Source: an uncultured Oscillospiraceae bacterium
GTDB taxonomy: Bacteria > Bacillota > Clostridia > Oscillospirales > Acutalibacteraceae
Length of the DNA stretch: 37,488 nt
Reading direction: 5' to 3'
Assembly: GCA_900550315.1 (NCBI GenBank)
Contig: URRK01000002.1
Span: forward strand, 1 to 37,488
The translations under genes were made by a program, and so were the position numbers. Positions 31,961-37,488 of the stretch are shown piece after piece; position 1 is the first letter of the stretch, and each line of letters begins with the position of its first letter. The notes under the pieces are model-generated. The model was not told where the DNA came from. It did not search any database and saw only the letters and a program-made list of their open reading frames with translations.

Positions 31961-31996
31961 GCCACAAGGCGCAAAAAGGCGGAAAGGAAGCTGTGA

Positions 31997-32704
31997 ATGA
32001 AAAAGATTTTAGTAGTAGAGGACGAGGTAGCCATTCGCGAATTTGAGGTTATTAACCTAAAGCGGGTGGGGTACGACACGGTAGAGGCCGGCAACGGCGA
32101 GGACGCGCTGCGCCTTTACGAGGAGCAAAAGGATTTTGACATTGCGCTGCTGGATATTTCCATGCCGGGAATGGACGGGCTGACCCTGTGCCGGGAGCTG
32201 CGCAGCCGCTCCCCCTCGTTAGGGATTATTATGCTGACCGCCCGCACGCAGGAGATTGACAAGGTAAGCGGCTTAATGCTGGGCGCCGACGACTACATTA
32301 CCAAGCCCTTTAGCCCGTCGGAGCTTTTGGCGCGGGTAGATTCTTTATACCGTCGGGTAGATGTTGGCCGCACCGCGGGGGAGAAAAAGGCCGCCGGCGA
32401 CGAAATTGCGCTGGGCGAATTTAGGCTGAACACCCGCCGCCGAACCCTTTCTAAAAACGGTAAAAACATTGAGCTGACGCAGGTGGAGTTCCAAATTATT
32501 GAATACTTTTTTACCAACCCGGATACGGCGCTGGACCGTATTGACATTTTAAACCGCGTTTGGGGCGAGGCCTTTTACGGCGAGGAAAAAATTGTAGATG
32601 TGAACATTCGTCGGCTGCGTATTAAAATTGAGGACGACCCCTCAAACCCCAAGCACCTGCTAACGGTTTGGGGCATGGGGTATAAATGGAGCACCGGAAA
32701 TTGA
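31997..32704 (+). CDS. Response regulator, OmpR/PhoB family
   Basis: The protein has 235 residues. The receiver domain begins MKKILVVEDEVAI, with phospho-acceptor Asp53 (LLDISMPGMDG), a Thr at MLTART and Lys in YITKPFSP. The C-terminal winged helix includes LTQVEFQIIEYFFTNP and VNIRRLRIKIEDDP. It is a DNA-binding response regulator activated by the adjacent kinase. The start at 31997 follows GGAAAGGAAG. Its stop is 36 bp before the kinase start, so the two form an operon with the DUF1385 and prmC genes. Confidence 0.96.
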   Translation: MKKILVVEDEVAIREFEVINLKRVGYDTVEAGNGEDALRLYEEQKDFDIALLDISMPGMDGLTLCRELRSRSPSLGIIMLTARTQEIDKVSGLMLGADDYITKPFSPSELLARVDSLYRRVDVGRTAGEKKAAGDEIALGEFRLNTRRRTLSKNGKNIELTQVEFQIIEYFFTNPDTALDRIDILNRVWGEAFYGEEKIVDVNIRRLRIKIEDDPSNPKHLLTVWGMGYKWSTGN

Positions 32705-32739
32705 AGCCTTTAAAGATTTTTGTAAAAGGGGAAAACGCC

Positions 32740-34167
32740 ATGACCAAGCTGCGGCTGGACGGGATTGTTCGCCACTGGCTGATCAACATTCTTTCGGTTG
32801 TTATTATTGTAGTAGCCGTGGTAGAGGTGTTTTTGGGCATTTTTATTCGCACTTATTATTACAACTCGGCCCGCAGCAAGGCCAACGAGCTTTGCCAGGG
32901 CTTTTCGCTGCTGGCAACCGCCTCGCAGGAGGATTTTCGCACGGCGGCCCGCCAGTTTGTAGAAAATTTTGAGGCCAAAGACCAAATGGAGGTTCAGGTA
33001 ATTAACAGCAGCGGCATGGTGCTGTACACCTCTAACGGGTTTGAGCCCTCGCAAGACCCCATGCCCGATTACACGGCCGCCCTAACGGCCAAAACGCACA
33101 CGGCCTGGGCAACCTCCCGCACGCAGCTGGGGGAATCGGTTATGGCCCAAACAACCGTTTTGGGCGATTACGGCAACGGCTCCAACGGGGCGGTGCGCTG
33201 GGTTATATCGCTTAGCCGGGTAAATAAAAACATTGTAACCTTAATTGTAATTTGCGTGCTAATTGGCCTTGGCATTATTTTGTTTACGGCCATTTCGGGG
33301 CTTTATTTTGTGCAGTCTATTGTGCGGCCGGTGCAAAAGGTAAGCGACGCGGCCCGCAAAATTGCTATGGGTGATTTTAACGCCCGCATAGAGGGCGGGG
33401 ATAAAGACGAGATTGGCGAGCTGTGCGATACCATTAACTACATGGCCAGCGAGCTGAGCCAGTCGGAAACCTTAAAAAATAACTTTATATCCTCGGTCTC
33501 GCACGAGCTGCGCACCCCGCTTACCGCCATTAAGGGCTGGGGCGAAACAGCCAAAATGGCCGTTGGGAGCGACGATGAGCTGGTAAAAAAAGGGCTGGAG
33601 GTTGTGCTGAAGGAGTCGGAGCGGCTAACCGGTTTGGTAGAGGACCTTTTAGATTTTTCGCGAATGCAGTCGGGCCGGCTTTCGGTGCGAAAAGCGCAAA
33701 TTCAGCTGCCGCCCGTTGTGCAGGAGGCCGCCGCCATGTACACCGAGGTGGCCCGCAAAAGCGGCCTGGAATTTACCGTGCTTTGCCCGGCGGAGCTGCC
33801 GCCCATTATGGGCGACGCCGGCCGATTAAAGCAGGTGTTTATTAATATTATTGACAACGCCATTAAATATTCCACCGCCGGCGGCCACGTGCTGGTAGAG
33901 GTGCACGAGGAGGAGGGCTGCCTTTATGTTAAGGTCTCCGACACCGGGGTGGGAATTCCGGAGCAGGATATTGACCGCGTAAAGGAAAAGTTTTTTAAAT
34001 CGAACACTACGGTGCGCGGCTCGGGCATTGGGCTGGCCGTGGCCGATGAAATTATTAAGCAGCATAACGGACTGCTGTTTTTAGAGAGTAAAGAGAATGT
34101 TGGCACCACCGTAACCGTGGTTTTGCCGGAATATTCGCCCGAGGAAAAACCAACCGAGCAAGCATAA
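32740..34167 (+). CDS. Sensor histidine kinase with HAMP domain
   Basis: The protein has 475 residues. Two membrane segments (about residues 12-34 and 166-190) flank an extracytoplasmic sensor region. A HAMP domain follows (IVRPVQKVSDAARKIAMGDF). The phospho-acceptor is His255 in SSVSHELRTPLTAIKGW. The ATPase domain has the N box NIIDNAIKYS, G1 DTGVGIPEQD and G2 GSGIGLAVADEI. The start at 32740 has AAGGGG nine bases upstream; an in-frame ATG at 32686 overlaps the regulator and lacks a clear ribosome site. The signal sensed is unknown. Confidence 0.95.
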   Translation: MTKLRLDGIVRHWLINILSVVIIVVAVVEVFLGIFIRTYYYNSARSKANELCQGFSLLATASQEDFRTAARQFVENFEAKDQMEVQVINSSGMVLYTSNGFEPSQDPMPDYTAALTAKTHTAWATSRTQLGESVMAQTTVLGDYGNGSNGAVRWVISLSRVNKNIVTLIVICVLIGLGIILFTAISGLYFVQSIVRPVQKVSDAARKIAMGDFNARIEGGDKDEIGELCDTINYMASELSQSETLKNNFISSVSHELRTPLTAIKGWGETAKMAVGSDDELVKKGLEVVLKESERLTGLVEDLLDFSRMQSGRLSVRKAQIQLPPVVQEAAAMYTEVARKSGLEFTVLCPAELPPIMGDAGRLKQVFINIIDNAIKYSTAGGHVLVEVHEEEGCLYVKVSDTGVGIPEQDIDRVKEKFFKSNTTVRGSGIGLAVADEIIKQHNGLLFLESKENVGTTVTVVLPEYSPEEKPTEQA

Positions 34168-34185
34168 CGGAAAGGAAAACGGTAA

Positions 34186-35556
34186 ATGAAAAAAACAACC
34201 ATTGGCGGCCAGGCGTTAATTGAGGGCATTATGATGAAAGGGCCGGATAAAACTGTGCTGGCGGTGCGGTACACCGACGGCACCATTCGGTCGGAGCCCG
34301 TTTTGGAAAACGGCTGGGCCAAAAAGTACAAAATTTTGCGCCTGCCGGTACTACGCGGGGTGGTGGGGTTTATAAACTCTATGATCACCGGGTATAAATC
34401 GCTCATGCGCTCGGCCGACCTTTCCGGCATGACCGAGTTAGAGGAGCAGCAGGAGGCCGAAAAAAAGGCTAAAAAGGCTGCTAAAAAGGCCGGCACACCG
34501 GCCAACGAACCGGCTGTGGGCACCGAGCCGGACGCCAAAGCCGAGTTTGGGGCGGGCACCGAACAGGGCGCAAGCCCCGCGCCGGCTGCAGCGCTTAAAA
34601 TAAACCCCGAGCAGGCCCAAAGCGTTGAACCGGCCGCCGAGCCGGAACCGGTTACAGGCCCGCAACAGGCCAACTTGGCGCAGGCCGGGCCGGAGCCGGC
34701 AAGCTTTGAACCCAAAAGCCCGGAGCAAGCCCACTTGGAGCAAGCCGAGCTGGAACACTCCGAATTGGAGCAACCGGGTTTGGAGCAAAGCTTAGAACAA
34801 ACACACCCACAGCAGCCGGCCGCAGCACCGGCAGCCGACCCCAAAACAACGGGGGGCACAACGGCTAAATTGGCCGCCGAACCAAAGCAAAAAGAAAAGG
34901 TTTCTAACGCGGCTATGACCGGGGTAATGGTTGTGGGCTGCGTGCTGGGCGTGGCGCTGGCGCTGTTTTTGTTTATGTGGCTGCCCGCGCGGGTGTTCGA
35001 CCTAATTAAAACCCTTTCCGGCGGGGCGGTTTCGGGCTGGTTAAAGCCGTTGGTAGAGGGACTTTTAAAAATTGCTATTTTTATTTTGTATTTAGTTTTG
35101 GTTTCTAAAACCAAAGATATTAAACGCGTGTTTCAGTACCACGGGGCCGAGCATAAAACCATTTTTTGTTACGAGAGCGGCGCCGAGCTTACGGTAGAAA
35201 ACTGCCGCCGGCAAACCCGGTTTCACCCGCGCTGCGGCACCTCGTTTATGGTGCTAATGCTGTTTGTTGGTATTGCGCTGGGGTATGTGGTGCTGGCGCT
35301 GTTCCCCGCGGTTGCCAATTACCGGCTGCTGTGGGTGCTGTTAAAAATTTTAATTGTGCCGCTGGTGTGCGGCCTTGGCTACGAGCTTATAAAGCTTTGC
35401 GGCCGGTACGATAATTTTTTAACCAAGATTATTGCAACACCGGGGCTTTGGGTGCAGCGCATTACTACCAAAGAGCCGGATGACAGTATGTTAGAGGTTG
35501 CCATTTGCGCGCTAAAGCAGGTTATTCCGGACGACCCGGAAAAGGACCGTTGGTAA
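34186..35556 (+). CDS. DUF1385 (YqhQ-like) membrane protein with pentapeptide-repeat linker
   Basis: The protein has 456 residues, longer than the usual ~300. The N-terminus (IGGQALIEGIMMKGPDK) and C-terminal half (FQYHGAEHKTIFCYE, TRFHPRCGTSFMVLMLF) are typical DUF1385, with four to five membrane segments. Residues about 88-235 form an inserted Ala/Glu/Pro-rich linker. Inside it, residues 160-204 are nine pentads of consensus EQAxL. DUF1385 genes commonly precede prmC in Clostridia, as here, where the stop overlaps the prmC start by seven bases. The molecular function is not established. Confidence 0.88.
   Translation: MKKTTIGGQALIEGIMMKGPDKTVLAVRYTDGTIRSEPVLENGWAKKYKILRLPVLRGVVGFINSMITGYKSLMRSADLSGMTELEEQQEAEKKAKKAAKKAGTPANEPAVGTEPDAKAEFGAGTEQGASPAPAAALKINPEQAQSVEPAAEPEPVTGPQQANLAQAGPEPASFEPKSPEQAHLEQAELEHSELEQPGLEQSLEQTHPQQPAAAPAADPKTTGGTTAKLAAEPKQKEKVSNAAMTGVMVVGCVLGVALALFLFMWLPARVFDLIKTLSGGAVSGWLKPLVEGLLKIAIFILYLVLVSKTKDIKRVFQYHGAEHKTIFCYESGAELTVENCRRQTRFHPRCGTSFMVLMLFVGIALGYVVLALFPAVANYRLLWVLLKILIVPLVCGLGYELIKLCGRYDNFLTKIIATPGLWVQRITTKEPDDSMLEVAICALKQVIPDDPEKDRW
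34663..34797 (+). repeat. In-frame 15-bp tandem array, nine units
   Basis: Nine 15-bp units in phase with the DUF1385 frame encode QQANL, AQAGP, EPASF, EPKSP, EQAHL, EQAEL, EHSEL, EQPGL and EQSLE. The last five are well conserved at DNA level (GAGCAAGCC...TTG), the earlier ones decayed. Confidence 0.85.
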
Positions 35557-36401
35557 GCGTAACGGCAGCAGCGGCGCTAAAAAGCACCGAGGCTGCCCTA
35601 ACCGCCGTTACGCCCGACGCCGCGTTTGAGGCCGCTGAGCTGGTTTGCAGCGTGCTGGGGGTTACTAAAACCCGGCTTTACCTAAACCGGCAGGCCGCCC
35701 TTACCGCCGGGCAGCAGCGTAGGCTGCAAAGCCTGGTGCGCCGGCGGCAGCAGGGCCAGCCGCTGCAATACCTTTTGGGGCGGTGGTCGTTTTACAATGT
35801 AGAGCTGCTGGTGGGGCCGGGGGTGTTAATTCCGCGGGCCGATACCGAAATTTTGGTGCAGCAGCTGCTGCAAAAGGCGGCCGGGCAAAAAGCCCCCGTA
35901 ATTGCCGATTATTGTTCCGGCAGCGGCGCCGTTGCCATTGCGGCGGCCAAAAACCTGCCGGGGGCTAAGGTTTTTGCGGTAGAAAAAAGCAAGCGGGCCT
36001 ACGCCTACCTTTGCAAAAACATTTTATTAAACGGCGTGCAGGTGCAGCCGGTGCTGCAAAACGCGTTTTTGTGGCAGCCGCCGCAGGGCGCCGCCCCTAC
36101 CGTTATTGCCTGCAACCCACCGTATATTCCTAAAAAAGATTTAAAAACCCTTGCGCCGGAGGTGCAGCGGGAGCCGGCCATGGCGCTAAACGGCGGGGCC
36201 GACGGCCTTTACTTTTACCGCCGGCTGGTGCAAACCGCAAAACGCGTTTTAGCCCCGGGCGGCTGGCTGCTGTTTGAGGTTGGCATTTACCAGTCTAAGC
36301 CCGTTTGCGCGCTTTTGCAGGCGGCGGGCTACCGCAATTTGCTGGTGCAAAAGGATCTAAACGGCATTGAGCGGGTGGTTGGCGGGCAGCTGCCGGGTTA
36401 A
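35550..36401 (+). CDS. prmC: Peptide chain release factor N5-glutamine methyltransferase PrmC
   Basis: The protein has 283 residues from a TTG start at 35550 (VSVTAAAALK), with AAAAGGA upstream and seven-base overlap with the DUF1385 stop. The SAM-binding motif is IADYCSGSGAVAIAAA and the catalytic ACNPPYIPKKDL binds the release-factor glutamine. It methylates the GGQ glutamine of RF1 and RF2. prfA, its frequent neighbour, is absent; recA follows after a 292-bp gap. Longer N-terminal extension to 35505 would overlap DUF1385 without support. Confidence 0.94.
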   Translation: MVSVTAAAALKSTEAALTAVTPDAAFEAAELVCSVLGVTKTRLYLNRQAALTAGQQRRLQSLVRRRQQGQPLQYLLGRWSFYNVELLVGPGVLIPRADTEILVQQLLQKAAGQKAPVIADYCSGSGAVAIAAAKNLPGAKVFAVEKSKRAYAYLCKNILLNGVQVQPVLQNAFLWQPPQGAAPTVIACNPPYIPKKDLKTLAPEVQREPAMALNGGADGLYFYRRLVQTAKRVLAPGGWLLFEVGIYQSKPVCALLQAAGYRNLLVQKDLNGIERVVGGQLPG

Positions 36402-36416
36402 CCGTGGAACCCGCGT

Positions 36417-36523
36417 AGGAACGCCAATTTTAAAGCAAATTTAAGTGCAAGCCTTGTAAAAAGCCTTGGGAATCCGTTAGGATCACCTGCGTTCCTGCCG
36501 CCCGGCCCGTAAATTGGCGCTCT
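36417..36523 (+). other. Candidate structured RNA between prmC and recA
   Basis: Two long pairings compete: AGGAACGC (36417-36424) with GCGTTCCT (36489-36496), and CGCCAATTT (36422-36430) with AAATTGGCG (36511-36519). They share bases 36422-36424. Inside are small hairpins, ATCC/GGAT near 36472-36483 and CAAG/CTTG near 36448. It matches no RNA class that I recognise. Confidence 0.4.
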
Positions 36524-36587
36524 GCAAAAAAACCGGGCAAAGCCGCCGTTTTGCAGGGCGGCGAAAAATACAGATTTGGCGCGCGCT

Positions 36588-36650
36588 ACGGTTCAACGCA
36601 CCGTGAAAACACAGTTTAATTAAACGGTTTAATTAAATTTAATATATAAT
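36588..36650 (+). promoter_or_regulatory. Candidate recA promoter region with repeats
   Basis: TATAAT (36645-36650) lies 43 bp before the recA start; the -35 is weak. Upstream are a 12-bp palindrome GTTTAATTAAAC (36614-36625), a second TTTAATTAAA copy (36628-36637) and ACGGT-N7-ACCGT (36588-36604). No clear Bacillus-type LexA box (CGAAC-N4-GTTCG) is seen. Confidence 0.4.
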
Positions 36651-36693
36651 AAAATAATAAGCAAGATTTTAGTTTAGAAGGGATGTTACAAGC

Positions 36694-37488
36694 ATGGCAG
36701 CAACGAAGGAGAAAAAATTTGTAGGTAAGGTTGGCGCGAATGCCGACGAAAAGGCCAAGGCGCTTTCCACCGCGATTGAGCAGCTGGAAAAAAAGTACGG
36801 CAGCGGCACGGTCATGCGGCTGGGGGAGAATGTTTCTATGAATGTAGAGCACATTTCTACCGGGTCGCTTTCGTTAGATCTGGCGCTGGGAATTGGGGGC
36901 CTGCCGCGCGGCCGTATTACCGAAATTTACGGGCCGGAATCCTCCGGTAAAACCACCATTGCGCTGCACGCCGTTGCCGAAATGCAAAAAAAGGGCGGCA
37001 AGGCTGCGTTTATTGATGTAGAGCACGCCTTAGACCCGGTTTACGCCGAAAGCTTAGGGGTAGATATTGACCAGCTGCTGGTTTCCCAGCCCGATACCGG
37101 CGAGCAGGCCATGGAAATTACCGAGGCGCTGGTTATGTCCGGCGCAATTGATATTGTAGTAGTAGACTCGGTTGCCGCGTTGGTGCCAAAGGCCGAAATT
37201 GAGGGCGATATGGGCGACAGCCATGTAGGCCTGCAGGCCCGGCTGATGTCGCAGTCGCTGCGTAAGCTTACCGGCACCATTTCTAAATACAACTGCATTG
37301 CCATTTTTATTAACCAGCTGCGCGATAAAATTGGCGTAATGTACGGCAGCAGCGAAACCACCACCGGCGGCCGCGCCTTAAAGTTTTTTGCCAGCGTGCG
37401 TATTGATATTCGCAAGGTAGAAACCCTAAAAAGCGGCACCGAGATGATCGGCTCGCACACCCGGGCCAAGGTGGTTAAAAACAAGGTG
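36694..37488 (+). CDS. recA: Recombinase RecA (partial, runs off the window end)
   Basis: The first 265 codons are present. RecA forms filaments on single-stranded DNA for strand exchange and triggers LexA self-cleavage. The Walker A motif GPESSGKT is at residues 80-87, followed by FIDVEHALDPVYAESLGVD and VVVDSVAALVPKAEIEG. The start at 36694 has GAAGGGATG upstream. The N-terminus is slightly extended (MAATKEKKFVGKVG) before the conserved helix. The C-terminus lies beyond the window, with no sign of a break. Confidence 0.97.
   Translation, partial: MAATKEKKFVGKVGANADEKAKALSTAIEQLEKKYGSGTVMRLGENVSMNVEHISTGSLSLDLALGIGGLPRGRITEIYGPESSGKTTIALHAVAEMQKKGGKAAFIDVEHALDPVYAESLGVDIDQLLVSQPDTGEQAMEITEALVMSGAIDIVVVDSVAALVPKAEIEGDMGDSHVGLQARLMSQSLRKLTGTISKYNCIAIFINQLRDKIGVMYGSSETTTGGRALKFFASVRIDIRKVETLKSGTEMIGSHTRAKVVKNKV

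Noticed and set aside
33924..35114. A 396-codon open frame on the minus strand
   Set aside because: It is antisense to the histidine kinase and DUF1385 genes, both well supported; its Ser/Ala/Cys-rich composition mirrors the repeat linker.
36542..36562. GCCGCC/GGCGGC hairpin as a prmC terminator
   Set aside because: It is followed by A residues, not T, on the plus strand.
1..37488. CRISPR arrays, tRNA or rRNA genes, insertion sequences, prophage
   Set aside because: No repeat-spacer pattern, tRNA cloverleaf, rRNA signature, transposase or phage gene was seen. The tandem arrays have no unique spacers.

Overview
The window looks like chromosomal DNA of an anaerobic, spore-forming Clostridia-type Firmicute, most likely a gut Oscillospirales/Ruminococcaceae relative. 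This rests on a stage V sporulation protein (SpoVAE), PyrR-type attenuation, a type I dockerin, an SPKTG sortase substrate, NADP-type glutamate dehydrogenase, a sodium-pump OadB homologue and a glycyl radical enzyme with its activase. The block parA-parB-serS-mnmE-mnmG-rsmG-noc-like, with three parS sites, is typical of the neighbourhood of a Firmicute replication origin, although dnaA is not in the window.

Layout. 0-5.3 kb: a membrane-anchored SurA-N-like protein (-), a uracil permease behind a PyrR-type attenuator (+), gdhA (+) and a TetR regulator (+). 5.4-10.4 kb: a cell-surface O-acylation group (+): DUF4358 lipoprotein and SGNH hydrolase (one gene split by a frameshift), an MBOAT acyltransferase and a DHHW/AlgJ-like protein. 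10.4-12.1 kb (-): an orphan OadB-like sodium pump subunit and a 48-residue OadG-like subunit, behind what reads as a complete yybP-ykoY (Mn2+) riboswitch with its own promoter and terminator. 12.2-15.1 kb: a secreted transglutaminase-dockerin protein (-) diverging from an SPKTG surface protein (+). 15.2-24.5 kb (-): the noc-like/rsmG/mnmG/mnmE/serS/parB/parA cluster, then spoVAE. 24.9-27.7 kb (-): a glycyl radical activase and a glycyl radical enzyme split by a frameshift, with paired palindromes at the promoter. 28.2-31.6 kb (+): AraC and LysR regulators and an FG-GAP-like lipoprotein. 32.0-36.4 kb (+): response regulator, histidine kinase, a DUF1385 membrane protein with a pentapeptide-repeat linker, and prmC. 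The window ends inside recA.

Two themes go beyond gene content. First, short tandem arrays with periods of 14, 15 or 17 bp recur in gaps and inside genes: 14 bp at 2981-3080 and 18771-18910 (ten units in perfect phase), 15 bp at 7069-7143, 17 bp at 24017-24084, and in-frame 15-bp arrays at 30209-30298 (signal peptide) and 34663-34797 (linker). Second, two conserved genes are each broken by an apparent loss of one A in an A-run. That suggests either homopolymer sequencing error or real frame lesions. The most unusual functional link is the manganese riboswitch in front of an OadB/OadG pair that has no carboxyltransferase subunit nearby.
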